From NCBI RefSeq assembly GCF_019890635.1, contig NZ_JAIOAB010000006.1:153767-217766 (forward strand): a stretch of 64,000 nt of DNA, given 5' to 3'. The position numbers and the translations under genes are program-made. Source of the DNA: Streptomyces sennicomposti. Its GTDB lineage: Bacteria > Actinomycetota > Actinomycetes > Streptomycetales > Streptomycetaceae. Positions 18,065 to 26,774 of this stretch are shown here, piece after piece; the first letter of the stretch is position 1, and the number at the start of each line of letters is the position of its first letter. The notes under the pieces are model-generated. The model did not search any database and was not told where the DNA came from. It saw only the letters and a list, made by a program, of their open reading frames with translations.

Positions 18065-18478
18065 ATGTCCGAGACCGCCGCTTCCACCGTCGCTCCGTCC
18101 GCCGCACTGCGCGTCCTGCGCGTCGTCCAGGTGGCGCTGGCCCTGTTCTACGGCCTGGCGAGCGCGCTGCCCAAGCTCATCGCGCACCCCTCGGCGGTGG
18201 AGTCCTTCGACCGGATGGGCTGGAGCAGCGCGGGCATGTACACCATCGGCGCGCTGGAGCTGGCCGGGGCCGTGGCCCTGCTGATCCCGGTGCTCCAGTC
18301 GGTGGCGGCGCTGGCGCTGGGCGCGCTGATGGTCGGGGCGTTCGTCGTCCAGCTCACCGTCTTCGACGGGGAGAACGCGGCGACCCCGCTCGGCCTGATC
18401 GTCCCCCTCGCCCTCATCGCCTGGACCCGCCGCGAGCACAACAAGGAACTGCTGCGCCTGCTGCTGCGCCGCGCATGA
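18065..18478 (+). CDS. DoxX family membrane protein
   Basis: 137 residues. ATG 18065 follows CCGGAGGACCCC. Four hydrophobic segments (VVQVALALFYGLASALPKL, MYTIGALELAGAVALLIPVL, SVAALALGALMVGAFVVQLT, LGLIVPLALIAW) make a four-helix membrane protein. DoxX-like proteins are linked to thiol or redox stress in actinobacteria, but the exact role is unknown. The last residues are basic (RREHNKELLRLLLRR), consistent with a cytoplasmic tail. A repeat-rich gap follows. Confidence 0.85.
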   Translation: MSETAASTVAPSAALRVLRVVQVALALFYGLASALPKLIAHPSAVESFDRMGWSSAGMYTIGALELAGAVALLIPVLQSVAALALGALMVGAFVVQLTVFDGENAATPLGLIVPLALIAWTRREHNKELLRLLLRRA

Positions 18479-18529
18479 CCAGCTCGCCGCAGCCACGCAC
18501 CGGCGGGGACGGCCCACCGGCGGAAGAGG

Positions 18530-18833
18530 CCCACGGTGGGACGCCCGGCGGAACCCGGGAAGACGGCTCGCCTGGCGGAGGCCCGGGATGGCGGGCGGCT
18601 CGCCCGGAAGAAGCCGGGGCGGTGGGCGGCTCGTCGGGCGGAGGCCCCGGAAGGTGGACGGCCGGCCCGGCGGAAGCCGGGAAGAGGGCTCGCCCGCCGG
18701 AAGCCCGGGATACCAGGCGGCCCGCCCGGCGGAGGCTGGGAAGACGGCCCGCCCGGCGGAAGCCCGGAGCGGCGGACGGCTCGCCCGGTGGAGGGCCGGA
18801 ACGTGGACGGCTTGCCCGGCCGAAGCTGGGGAA
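18530..18833. repeat. Degenerate tandem repeat, units of about 40-45 bp
   Basis: Seven or eight imperfect units built around GCTCGCCCGGCGGAAGCCCGG fill the gap between the convergent DoxX and S4-domain genes. On the minus strand the units would read Pro-Gly-Phe-Arg-Arg-like peptides, but the reading frame passes through both neighbours and is not convincing as a gene. I treat it as non-coding. Confidence 0.75.
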
Positions 18834-18836
18834 GCG

Positions 18837-19385
18837 TCAGCGGCTGTTCCGCGGGCGGCCAGAGGGGCCGCTCGGGCCGTCGAGGCCGCCCATGTCGCGC
18901 AGACGCTCCAGCTCCCGGCGGTCCCGCTTGGTGGGGCGGCCGGCGCCCCGGTCGCGGACGGCGACGGGCGCCACGGCCTCGCGGGGCGGGGGCGGCGGGG
19001 AGTTGTCGATGTAGCACTGCACGGCCACGGGAGCGCCGACGCGCTTGCGGATCAGCCGGGTGACGACGACGATTCGCTCGCGCCCCTCGGCGCCCCGCAG
19101 CCGCACCTCGTCGCCGACGCGGACGGAGTGGGCGGGCTTGACCCGCTCGCCGTTCACCCGGACGTGGCCGCCCCGGCAGGCGGTGGCGCCGACGGAGCGC
19201 GTCTTGACCAGGCGGACGGCCCAGATCCAGCTGTCGATCCGCACGCTCTCACCGCTCGCCGGACCGGCCGCCTCCGCGGCGGCGACGGCGGCGGCGACCT
19301 TGGGGTCCACGGCGGTCGAGGACGGTGCGGCGGAACCCTCCCCGCCCCCGTCCTGCCCACGGTCCATGTCGTCCTCGGAAGCCAT
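18837..19385 (-). CDS. S4-domain RNA-binding protein, Hsp15-like
   Basis: 182 residues from ATG 19385. The S4 domain spans about residues 48-115: VRIDSWIWAVRLVKTRSVGA, then HVRVNGERVKPAHSVRVGDE. The C-terminal KRDRRELERLRDMGG is the usual tail of this family. Hsp15 (HslR) rescues stalled 50S subunits carrying peptidyl-tRNA in E. coli; the actinobacterial role is inferred from that. The N-terminal 45 residues are acidic and disordered. TAAGGT lies 7 nt before the ATG, so the mRNA is probably leaderless. It diverges from the uracil-DNA glycosylase gene with only 55 bp between starts. Confidence 0.85.
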   Translation of the reverse strand: MASEDDMDRGQDGGGEGSAAPSSTAVDPKVAAAVAAAEAAGPASGESVRIDSWIWAVRLVKTRSVGATACRGGHVRVNGERVKPAHSVRVGDEVRLRGAEGRERIVVVTRLIRKRVGAPVAVQCYIDNSPPPPPREAVAPVAVRDRGAGRPTKRDRRELERLRDMGGLDGPSGPSGRPRNSR

Positions 19386-19440
19386 GGCTCCGACCTTAGC
19401 CGCCCGAGCCGCGCGCGCCGTACGAATTTACGGTGGAGCC

Positions 19441-20157
19441 ATGGGCAGGGGCAGGGCTATGGACACGGACAGCGGCAGTCTCGCCGCGCTCGACGGGCGG
19501 ATCAGCGAGTGCCGGGCCTGCCCGCGCCTGGTGGAGTGGCGGGAGGAGGTGGCCCGCACCAAGCGGGCCGCGTTCGCCGACTGGACGTACTGGGGCCGGC
19601 CGGTGCCGGGGTTCGGCCCTCCGGACGCCCGGCTGCTGATCGTGGGCCTGGCGCCGGCCGCGCACGGGGCCAACCGCACCGGCCGCATGTTCACCGGCGA
19701 CCGCTCCGGCGACGTCCTCTACCGGGCGCTGTACGACCTGGGGCTCGCCTCGCAGCCCACGGCGGTGTCCGCCGACGACGGACTGGAACTGCACGGGGTG
19801 CGGATCACCTCGCCCGTGCACTGCGCCCCGCCCGCCAACAAGCCGACCCCCGGCGAACGGGACACCTGCCGCTCCTGGCTGGTCCAGGAACTGCACCTGC
19901 TGCGCCCCACCCTCCGGTCGGTCGTCGTCCTCGGCGCCTTCGGCTGGCAGGCCGCGCTGCCCGCGTTCGCGGCGGCCGGCTGGACGGTGCCGCGCCCCCG
20001 CCCCGCCTTCGCCCACGGCGCCCGCGTCCCGCTCGACGGCATCGACCTCTTCGGCTGCTTCCATGTCAGCCAGCGCAACACCTTCACCGGGCGGCTCACC
20101 GCCGAGATGCTCCGCGAGGTCCTGGGTGCGGCGGCCCGGACGGCGGACCTCCTGTGA
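19441..20157 (+). CDS. Uracil-DNA glycosylase, family 5 (UdgB type)
   Basis: 238 residues from ATG 19441; TACGGT at 19429-19434 lies 6 nt upstream, suggesting a leaderless mRNA (ATG 19459 is an alternative). Removes uracil, and in this family other deaminated bases, from DNA to start base excision repair. Motif 1 GLAPAAHGANRTGRMFTGDR and motif 2 HVSQRNTFTGRL mark family 5. Cysteines in ECRACPRL, the HCAPPANK region and DTCRSWL fit the [4Fe-4S] cluster of family 4/5 enzymes. Unlike the uvr genes, no TTGTCRGTG element is present at the right distance. Confidence 0.92.
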   Translation: MGRGRAMDTDSGSLAALDGRISECRACPRLVEWREEVARTKRAAFADWTYWGRPVPGFGPPDARLLIVGLAPAAHGANRTGRMFTGDRSGDVLYRALYDLGLASQPTAVSADDGLELHGVRITSPVHCAPPANKPTPGERDTCRSWLVQELHLLRPTLRSVVVLGAFGWQAALPAFAAAGWTVPRPRPAFAHGARVPLDGIDLFGCFHVSQRNTFTGRLTAEMLREVLGAAARTADLL

Positions 20158-20332
20158 ACACCAGACGTTTCCGAAACGGAGCGGAAAGTGATCGGCTACG
20201 CCAGAAGTGTGAGGTCGGACGCACTTTTGGCATGGAACTCGTGTCGGGTACGTCTCAGTAGCGTCACCGAGCGATCCATTCACCCCATGCTTGGCGTTTA
20301 AATCTCCGAGTACGACATCGTGGAGGTGCAGG

Positions 20333-20518
20333 GTGAATGGGCGAACGGTGCTAGAGCGCTTTCCCGCCGGTGGTCCGCGCGGATCATGGCCGGCGGAGGA
20401 GTTCGCGCATGCGCGGCGTCTGGAGGGCCTGCCGGCCGAGGTCGTCATGGACCTGGCGACGGACACCTTCCTGGTGGTCGTCCGCAGCGGCGACGGCGGC
20501 GGTGACGTGAGCGCCTGA
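20333..20518 (+). CDS. Small hypothetical protein
   Basis: 61 residues from GTG 20333, with GGAGG seven bases upstream. The sequence (PAEEFAHARRLEGLPAEVVM, then DLATDTFLVVVR) looks like a small folded alpha/beta protein. I do not recognise a named family. The 175-bp region upstream is relatively AT-rich and probably holds its promoter. It converges with the ABC exporter gene. Confidence 0.6.
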   Translation: MNGRTVLERFPAGGPRGSWPAEEFAHARRLEGLPAEVVMDLATDTFLVVVRSGDGGGDVSA

Positions 20519-20608
20519 GCGGTGTGGACGGCACCGGCCCCAAGGATGACGTGAACACGACTCTCCCGGCGCGTGCCGGCACCGGGACGCTTCCGGGTGC
20601 GTCCGCCG

Positions 20609-22594
20609 TCAGCCCGCCTCCGGGGCGGCCGGGGCCGGGATCTTGGCCGTGAACTGCTCCGCCTGAAGTGCGTACAGCTCCGCGTACAGACCGCCAGCGG
20701 CCAGCAGCTCCTCCGGCGGCCCCGACTCCACCAGCCGGCCCTGGTCGAGGACGTGCACCAGATCGGCGTGGCGCACGGACGCCAGCCGGTGGGTGATCAG
20801 CACCACCGTCTGCCCGCTGTCCGCCAGCTTCCGAATCCGCTCGAACACCTCCAGCTCGGCCCGGGCGTCGAGCGCCGCCGTCGGCTCGTCCACGATCAGG
20901 ATGCGGCCGCGCCGGTAGGCGGCCCGCGCGATGCCCAGCCGCTGCCACTGGCCGCCGGACAGCTCGTGCCCGCCGCTGAAGTTGCGCGCCAGCAGCGTGT
21001 CCAGGCCGCGCGGCAGATCCGCCACCACCTCCTGAGCGCCCGCGTCCGCCACCGCATCGGCCACCCGCTGGTCGGTGAGCGGCGCCGAGGACCGGCCCAC
21101 CGCCACATTGACCCGCGCGGTGAACGGCCAGCGCTTGAAGTCCTGCGCCACCATCGCGATCCGCTCCGCGAGCGCGTGCCGGTCCGCGTCCGCCGTGTCC
21201 ACGCCGTCCCACAGGATGCGGCCCCGGTCCGGGGTGTAGAGCCCGGCCAGCAGCTTCACCAGCGTGGTCTTGCCGGAGCCGTTCTCGCCCACCAGAGCGA
21301 CGATCCGGCCCAGCGGGATCGTCAGGGACACGTCGTCCAGGGCGGGGCGGGCCGCCGCCGACTCGCTCGGGTAGCCGAAGGTGACGTGCTCGAAGCGGAT
21401 CTCGCGCGGGTCCTCCGGCAGCGGTCTGCCGCCGGCCGGGATCGCTCGTTTCGCCGCCTCGGTGTACAGGCGCTGCAGATCGCCGACGAACAGGGCCTCC
21501 TCGTGCAGCTGGTTGACTTCCAGGACGAGCGTGTCCAGGCTCGCCGAACCGGTGCGGATCGCGATGACCGCCGTACCGGCCACGGACAGCGCCATCGCTC
21601 CGGCCAGCAGCAGCCCGCCCAGCGTCGCGTACGTCGCCACCGTCGCCAGCCCCGTCCAGCCCGCCGCGAACAGGCCCGTGCGCGCCGCCAGCCGGGCCAG
21701 CCGCGCCTGTTCCGCCTCGGCGGTCTCCGACATCTGCCGGTAGTGGCGCAGCAGGAAGGGCCCCACGCCGTGCACCCGGATCTCCGGGGCCGCCGCCGGT
21801 TCGGTGAGCAGACCGCTGAGCAGGTGTCCCGCGCGCGCGTGCTGCACCCAGACGTGGAAGGACTCGTAGCGCCGCCGGGCGTTGGTCAGCGCGCTCCACG
21901 CGCTCGGCAGGGTCATCGTCACCAGCAGCGGCAGCAGCGCCCAGTGCAGGACGGTCAGCACGCCCGCCGCCGCGATCAGCGAGATCATCGCGTTTACCAC
22001 GCGCGTGCCGTACATGATCATCCGGCGGGCGGAGGCGGCCCCGTACTGCGCCGTGTCCAGCAGTTTGTGGAAGGCGTGGTCCTCGATCGCGGCCAGCTCC
22101 ACCCCGGCCGCCCGCTCCAGGTACAGCTCGGTCGCCACGCGTTCGACCTTCGGCTCCAGCCGCCCGGTGGCGTGCGTGGACGCGGCCCGCAGCAGCGCGC
22201 CGACCAGCGTCACCGCCGCCATGACGGCCAGCGCGGGCACCGCGCCGCGCAGCCGGTCCTCCAGCGGGCCGCTGCCGATCACCCGGCTGAGCACGCTGTT
22301 CACCGCTAGCAGGCTGACCGCCTGTGCGACGCCCCGGACCGCCTCGGCGGCCAGCACCGTGTTCGTGGCCCGCCGGTCGGCCTGCCGGGCCAGCCGGAAA
22401 CTGGCGGCCAGCAGTCCCGGCAGCCGCCGCACCATGCCCCGGAAGTTCAGCTCCAGGAAGGCGTCGTTGTGCTGGCTCCAGCCAGTGTCGTAGCGCAGCG
22501 GGCCGCCGAAGAGCAGGTGCTCGGACTCGGAGACCTCGGGTGCGGGTGTCCCGGATGTGCTCGTACCGTCGCGTCGCCCGCGCCTCAGCTCCAC
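20609..22594 (-). CDS. ABC exporter, fused membrane and ATPase domains
   Basis: 661 residues from GTG 22594, chosen because GGGGGAGG lies 6 nt upstream; the frame stays open for 47 more codons but those are not convincing. About residues 60-390 form the membrane domain (LPALLAVMAAV-like helices around ALAVMAAVTLVGALL, MISLIAAAGVLTVLHWALLPLLV, AGWTGLATVATYATLGGLLLAG). The C-terminal ATPase has Walker A VGENGSGKTTLVK, Q-loop AQDF, signature LSGGQWQRLGIARA, Walker B ILIVDEPTAALD and a switch His (LITHRLAS). A half-transporter that should dimerise; the substrate is unknown and no peptide or drug gene is adjacent. Confidence 0.88.
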   Translation of the reverse strand: MELRRGRRDGTSTSGTPAPEVSESEHLLFGGPLRYDTGWSQHNDAFLELNFRGMVRRLPGLLAASFRLARQADRRATNTVLAAEAVRGVAQAVSLLAVNSVLSRVIGSGPLEDRLRGAVPALAVMAAVTLVGALLRAASTHATGRLEPKVERVATELYLERAAGVELAAIEDHAFHKLLDTAQYGAASARRMIMYGTRVVNAMISLIAAAGVLTVLHWALLPLLVTMTLPSAWSALTNARRRYESFHVWVQHARAGHLLSGLLTEPAAAPEIRVHGVGPFLLRHYRQMSETAEAEQARLARLAARTGLFAAGWTGLATVATYATLGGLLLAGAMALSVAGTAVIAIRTGSASLDTLVLEVNQLHEEALFVGDLQRLYTEAAKRAIPAGGRPLPEDPREIRFEHVTFGYPSESAAARPALDDVSLTIPLGRIVALVGENGSGKTTLVKLLAGLYTPDRGRILWDGVDTADADRHALAERIAMVAQDFKRWPFTARVNVAVGRSSAPLTDQRVADAVADAGAQEVVADLPRGLDTLLARNFSGGHELSGGQWQRLGIARAAYRRGRILIVDEPTAALDARAELEVFERIRKLADSGQTVVLITHRLASVRHADLVHVLDQGRLVESGPPEELLAAGGLYAELYALQAEQFTAKIPAPAAPEAG

Positions 22595-22832
22595 CGATGG
22601 CCTCCCCCGATCGTGAATGGAGGCCACTATCGCGGGGCGGGGCCGTGCACGGCAGGGCGCGCGACCGGGCGGCCGGAGCGCGCGGGCGCGTACGACCGCT
22701 CGCCGCTCGGCGCCCGTGCGGCTCGGGTGCCGCACGGGTCACGCGCCGGCGCGTGCCGCCGTGCCCGCGCCGTTCACGGACCGCGCGGCACGCCCCTGGC
22801 CGGCTGCGGGCCGGACGCCGCCCGGCCTTCGT

Positions 22833-23375
22833 TCAGGCGCTGACCGGGCGGGACCAGGTCGGCGTCGTGCCCGTCACCCGGCACAGGGCCAGATAGAGGG
22901 GGATCGGCGGGGTGTAGGGCACCGTGCCGGACGGCCGGTGGATCAGGGTGGGCAGCCGGTCCGTGTGCGGGGCGTCCGGGAGCACCGCGCCGGTGGCGTA
23001 GTGCGCGGCGTCGGGCCAGCGCAGGGCGTAGTCGGAGTCGGCCGGGACGATCCACCACCAGTGCGTCTCGTCGGCGTAGACGCAGCCCACGCGGGGCAGT
23101 CGCGGCATCAGCGGGGGGCCGAGGTGGGCGGGCACGGCGACGGCGTCGCAGCCCAGGGGGAGCGTCGTGCCGGCCGGCAGCGGCAGTCTGCGCAGCCCGC
23201 CGGACGGCCTGGTCCGCCCGGCTCCGTCGCCCGTGCCGACGCCCTCGGCGGCCTCGGCGGCGCCGGGTCGCGCACGGTCGTCCGGCGCGCCGGGCGTGTG
23301 CGTCTCGCGCCCCAGGCGTACGAGCGTGTCCAGGCTCAGTACCGGTCCCGGGCCGGAGCCACCGCTCACAGCCAT
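22833..23375 (-). CDS. Hypothetical protein coupled to the anti-sigma-like ATPase gene
   Basis: 180 residues from ATG 23375. The C-terminal half is well ordered, with RVGCVYADETHWWWIVPADS, YALRWPDAAHYATGAVLPDA and TVPYTPPIPLYLALCRVTGT. The first 60 residues are low complexity. No known family is recognised. The start overlaps the stop of the upstream ATPase gene by 10 bp (ATGGCTGTGA), implying translational coupling and a shared role. A 238-bp gap separates its stop from the start of the ABC exporter. Confidence 0.65.
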   Translation of the reverse strand: MAVSGGSGPGPVLSLDTLVRLGRETHTPGAPDDRARPGAAEAAEGVGTGDGAGRTRPSGGLRRLPLPAGTTLPLGCDAVAVPAHLGPPLMPRLPRVGCVYADETHWWWIVPADSDYALRWPDAAHYATGAVLPDAPHTDRLPTLIHRPSGTVPYTPPIPLYLALCRVTGTTPTWSRPVSA

Positions 23376-24406
23376 ACGGCCCCCGTTCCGTGTGTCGTCG
23401 CGTGCGGTGCGCCGTGCCGTGCGGCACGGCCGGTCCGCGAGGAGTCCTCGGTGTCCCGGTGCGGGTGCGGATGAGGGCGGCGGTCCGGCACGGGCCGGGG
23501 GGCGCCCCAGCCGAGATCGTCCCGGGCCTCGCGGCCGGCACGGCCCGCACGGTCGTCCCCGGGCCCGGCCTGACGGCCGACGCCGGACACGGTCCCGGCC
23601 GCACGCGCCGTGCCGGTCCCGGCCCCGGAGTCCTGGTCGAGTGGCGTCCCGGTCTCGCGTCCCTGGTCGAGTCCGGGTCCGTGGTCGTCGCCCGGCTCGG
23701 TTTCGCGGGCGTGGCCGTGGGCGGCTTCGCGGCCGGAGTCGGACATGGCCCGGTGGGAGCCGGCATTCCCCGGCTCGCGGCCGTCGGCGGACGCGGGCCC
23801 CCGGGCATCGCCCGGCTCCGCCTCCTCGGCGGAAGCCGTGCCCGCGGCGGCCCTGTCCGCAGAAGCCGCCTGCGCAGAAGCCGCCTGCGCGGAAGCCGCT
23901 TCCGCAGGAACCGTCCCCGCGGCCGTGCGCGGCAGTTCCGCCCACACCACGAGTCCCGGGCCGTGCTCGCGCGTGCCCCAGGCGTGGCACAGGGCCTCGA
24001 CCAGCATCAGTCCCCGGCCGTGCTCCTCCTCCGGGCGCTGCGGGGAGGGGTGCGGCTCGCCCGGCGCGCAGCCCTCGTCGCGCACCGCGATGCGCACCAG
24101 GCCGGCGCCGTCGGACAGCTCGCAGACGACACGCCTGCTGGCCGTGTGCACGATGGCGTTGGTGACCAGTTCGGAGACGACCAGAGCCGCGGTGTCACAG
24201 GTGTCCTCGTCCACCGACCAGCCGGTCAGCCGGGCCCTGGTCAGGCGTCTTGCCTGGGCCGGGGAACCCGGATGCGCGGCCAGCTCGAAGCGGAACCGGC
24301 GCTCGGCGGCGGCCCCGTCGGGGCCCGTCGCCGTACCGGTGCCGAGGTCGAGAAGGCCCGCGGCGGCGGCTGTTCCTAAGGGCGGGGACGGAATCACGCT
24401 TGCCAC
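23366..24406 (-). CDS. ATP-binding protein, RsbW/anti-sigma-like, with long disordered tail
   Basis: 346 residues from GTG 24406 (GTG 24397 is an alternative). About residues 45-175 form a GHKL-type ATPase (HATPase_c_2): N-box VVSELVTNAIVHTAS, G1 VRDEGCAPG, G2 HGRGLMLVEALC. Streptomyces has many such proteins; a few act as anti-sigma kinases, and WhiJ-associated members sit beside XRE and DUF397 genes, as here. The last 160 residues are Ala/Gly/Glu/Arg-rich, including a 15-bp repeat x3 (23857-23901) encoding an Ala-rich run. It diverges from the XRE gene across a palindrome and is coupled to the following gene. Confidence 0.8.
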   Translation of the reverse strand: MASVIPSPPLGTAAAAGLLDLGTGTATGPDGAAAERRFRFELAAHPGSPAQARRLTRARLTGWSVDEDTCDTAALVVSELVTNAIVHTASRRVVCELSDGAGLVRIAVRDEGCAPGEPHPSPQRPEEEHGRGLMLVEALCHAWGTREHGPGLVVWAELPRTAAGTVPAEAASAQAASAQAASADRAAAGTASAEEAEPGDARGPASADGREPGNAGSHRAMSDSGREAAHGHARETEPGDDHGPGLDQGRETGTPLDQDSGAGTGTARAAGTVSGVGRQAGPGDDRAGRAGREARDDLGWGAPRPVPDRRPHPHPHRDTEDSSRTGRAARHGAPHATTHGTGAVWL

Positions 24407-24438
24407 TATCGCCCCCGCCTCGAACACTTGGCAAGAGC

Positions 24439-24459
24439 CACTCTGAAAAATGCAGAGTG
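24439..24459. promoter_or_regulatory. Palindromic operator candidate between divergent ATPase and XRE genes
   Basis: CACTCTG (24439-24445), 7 nt (AAAAATG), CAGAGTG (24453-24459) is a perfect inverted repeat in an otherwise GC-rich, unstructured divergent region. It is a natural binding site for the XRE regulator encoded at 24609. TATGAC just downstream may be the -10 of that gene. The binding assignment is inference. Confidence 0.5.
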
Positions 24460-24608
24460 CTGTATGACGCGGTGAGGCGCCGTGGCACACTGCTCGCAAC
24501 AGCACGTCGCGCGGCGCCAGTTCGGATCGGCGGGGATCCACCCGGATCTTCGAAAGGATCTTCGAGTGGCGCCGCAGGGCTGTCGGGACTCTTTGATGGA
24601 GGTGGAGC

Positions 24609-25469
24609 GTGAGCGAACCGCGGTCCGCGCCGACCGTCGGGCAGGTCGTGCTCGGCCGGCGCCTGCTCGACCTGCGCGAACGCGCGGGACTCAAGCGCGA
24701 GGAGGCCGCCCGCGTCCTCAGGGTCGCACCCGCCACCATCCGCCGTATGGAGATGGCCGAGGTCGCCCTCAAGATCCCGTACCTGCAACTGCTGCTGAAG
24801 GCGTACGGCGTCCCCGACGACGAGGCCGAGGCCTTCGTGCAGCTGGCGGAGGACGCCAACCGCCCCGGCTGGTGGCAGCGGTTCCACGACATCCTGCCGG
24901 GCTGGTTCTCGATGTACGTCAGCCTGGAGGGCGCCGCCTCGCTCATCCGGTCCTACGAGCCGCACTTCGTGCCCGGTCTGCTCCAGACCGAGGACTACGC
25001 GCGCGGGGTGATGGAATCGGGCGCCGTCGGCCAGACCAGCCCCGAGGACATCGAGCGCCATGTCGCGCTGCGGATGCGGCGTCAGGAACTGCTCACCCGC
25101 CCCGACGCGCCCCGCTTCTGGGTCGTCCTCGACGAGACCGCGCTGCGCCGCCCGGTCGGCGGCCCGGAGGTGATGCGCGCCCAGATCGACAAACTGCTCG
25201 AAGCCACGAAGCTGCCCAACGTGACGCTGCAGGTCGCCCCGTTCTCCTCGGGGCCGCATCCCGGCACGTACGGGCCCTTCGTGCTGTTCCGATTCGCCAT
25301 GCCGGAACTCCCGGACATGGTCTACAGCGAGTACCTGACCGGCGCCGTCTACCTGGACGCGCGCAGCGAGGTGGCGACCCATCTCGAGGTCATGGACCGC
25401 ATGGCGGCACAGGCCGCTACGGCACATCGCACGAAGGAGATCCTCCGGGATCTCCGCAAGGAGTTGTGA
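24609..25469 (+). CDS. XRE-family regulator with DUF5753 domain (WhiJ-like)
   Basis: 286 residues from GTG 24609, preceded by GGAGGTGGAGC. Residues about 10-65 form a helix-turn-helix (LGRRLLDLRERAGLKREEAA, then VLRVAPATIRRMEM). The rest is the DUF5753 domain: YEPHFVPGLLQTEDYARGVM, RRQELLTRPDAPRFWVVLDE and the later LQVAPFSSGPHPG. This architecture is typical of WhiJ and its many Streptomyces paralogues, which control development or secondary metabolism together with a DUF397 partner. The DUF397 gene follows immediately (TGAATG), and an anti-sigma-like ATPase is divergent. Confidence 0.9.
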   Translation: MSEPRSAPTVGQVVLGRRLLDLRERAGLKREEAARVLRVAPATIRRMEMAEVALKIPYLQLLLKAYGVPDDEAEAFVQLAEDANRPGWWQRFHDILPGWFSMYVSLEGAASLIRSYEPHFVPGLLQTEDYARGVMESGAVGQTSPEDIERHVALRMRRQELLTRPDAPRFWVVLDETALRRPVGGPEVMRAQIDKLLEATKLPNVTLQVAPFSSGPHPGTYGPFVLFRFAMPELPDMVYSEYLTGAVYLDARSEVATHLEVMDRMAAQAATAHRTKEILRDLRKEL

Positions 25470-25745
25470 ATGGATCGCACGACGTCCCCGTCCGGGCCGC
25501 GTGTCCGCGGTCAGCGGATCTACAACGGCATGCCCGCCCGGGACCTGGGCAGCGAGGGCTGGCACAAGCCGTGGAGCGGCGGCAACGGAGGCAACTGCCT
25601 GGAGGCGATGAAGCTGGCCGACGGCCGGATAGCGGTGCGCCAGTCCACCGACCCGGACGGACCGGCGCTCATCTACACCAGTGACGAGATGACCGCCTTC
25701 ATCCAGGGCGCCAAAGCCGGGGAGGCCGATTTCCTCCTCTCCTGA
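25470..25745 (+). CDS. DUF397 domain protein
   Basis: 91 residues; ATG 25470 abuts the TGA of the XRE gene, so translation is probably coupled. The C-terminal WSGGNGGNCLEAMKLADGRI, VRQSTDPDGPALIYTSDEMT and AFIQGAKAGEADFLL are the DUF397 signature. The first 30 residues are an N-terminal extension. In studied cases DUF397 proteins (for example BldB relatives and WhiJ partners) modulate the adjacent XRE regulator. A relatively AT-rich 126-bp gap follows. Confidence 0.9.
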   Translation: MDRTTSPSGPRVRGQRIYNGMPARDLGSEGWHKPWSGGNGGNCLEAMKLADGRIAVRQSTDPDGPALIYTSDEMTAFIQGAKAGEADFLLS

Positions 25746-25871
25746 CCCGCCGTGACTGTTTTTCTTGGCTCAACTTCCTAATCTTGGCACTGACTTGATC
25801 GTTGACCTTGCACTTCCGACCACTGCTGCTTCTGCTTCCCTTTCCGCCCCCACACGCTTACGGAGTGCCGT

Positions 25872-26702
25872 ATGACCGGGCAGGACACCGACCTCGACTC
25901 CGGCCGGGAGTCGTTCCGGATCGACACCAGCAAGCCCCACCCCGCGCGCATGTACGACTGGTACCTCGGAGGCAAGGACAACTACCCGGTCGACGAGGAG
26001 ATGGGCCGCCGGATGGTGGCCATCAACCCGCGCGTGCCGATCGTGGCCAGGGCGAACCGCGCGTTCATGCACCGCGCCACCCGCCATCTCGCCGGGAGGG
26101 GCGTCCGGCAGTTCCTCGACATCGGCACGGGCATACCGACCGAGCCCAACCTGCACCAGGTGGCGCAGGAGGTCGTGCCCGACGCCCGGGTCGTCTACTG
26201 CGACAACGACCCGATCGTGCTGGCCCACGCGGAGGCGCTGCTGCGCGGCACGCCCGAGGGCGTCACCGAGTACCTCCAGGCCGATGTGCGCGATCCGGCC
26301 GTCATCGTGGAACGGGCGCGCGAGGTCCTGGACTTCAGCCGCCCCGTGGCGCTGTCCCTGATCGCGCTGCTCCACTTCGTCCCGGACGAGGACGGGGCGC
26401 ACGAACTGGTGCGGCGACTGCTGTCCGAACTCCCGTCCGGCAGCTACCTGATGATGACCCACGCCACCGCCGACTTCACCCCCGAGGAGGAGTCGGCGCG
26501 GGCCACCGAGATGCTCAAGGCGGCCGGCGTCACCCTGGTGCTGCGCTCCCGCGCCGAGTTCGCCCGCTTCTTCGACGGCCTGGAACTCGTCGAACCGGGT
26601 GTCGAGGTGCTGCACCGGTGGCACCCGGAACTGGGCGAGCCGGTACCGGGCCAGGACGACGGCGTCATGGCGGGCTACGGAGCGGTGGCCCTCAAGCGGT
26701 AG
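25872..26702 (+). CDS. SAM-dependent methyltransferase, SAV2177 family (DUF574)
   Basis: 276 residues from ATG 25872, with GGAG eight bases upstream. The start DTSKPHPARMYDWYLGGKDN, then YPVDEEMGRRM, is the hallmark of this large Streptomyces family. The SAM region is RQFLDIGTGIPTEPNLHQVA, followed by DARVVYCDNDPIVLAHAEAL. The substrate is unknown for the whole family. Members often lie next to XRE/DUF397 genes, as here. It ends in a short tandem repeat before the convergent gltD. Confidence 0.9.
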   Translation: MTGQDTDLDSGRESFRIDTSKPHPARMYDWYLGGKDNYPVDEEMGRRMVAINPRVPIVARANRAFMHRATRHLAGRGVRQFLDIGTGIPTEPNLHQVAQEVVPDARVVYCDNDPIVLAHAEALLRGTPEGVTEYLQADVRDPAVIVERAREVLDFSRPVALSLIALLHFVPDEDGAHELVRRLLSELPSGSYLMMTHATADFTPEEESARATEMLKAAGVTLVLRSRAEFARFFDGLELVEPGVEVLHRWHPELGEPVPGQDDGVMAGYGAVALKR

Positions 26703-26753
26703 GGGGCTTGTCACCGAGGGGGGCCTCGTCACCGAGGGGGCCTCGTCGCCGAG
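26702..26753. repeat. Short tandem repeat, 17-18 bp x 3
   Basis: Three imperfect copies of GGGGCCTCGTCACCGAG follow directly after the methyltransferase stop codon, in the 72-bp gap before the convergent gltD. Confidence 0.75.
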
Positions 26754-26774
26754 GGGAGCAGAGGGGCGGTCCGA

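Noticed and set aside
18148..19017. Minus-strand frame with PGFRRASRPPSGASARRA-like repeats
   Set aside because: It crosses the DoxX gene and the S4-domain gene in other frames; the repeats are better seen as intergenic DNA repeats.
19412..19434. RecA-NDp element for the uracil-DNA glycosylase
   Set aside because: The -10 TACGGT is present, but the nine bases eight positions upstream are CGCGCGCCG, not TTGTCRGTG.
20220..20270. ECF sigma-type promoter (GGAAC followed by CGTC) upstream of the small gene at 20333
   Set aside because: The spacing between the two halves is about 12 nt, too short for the usual 16-17.
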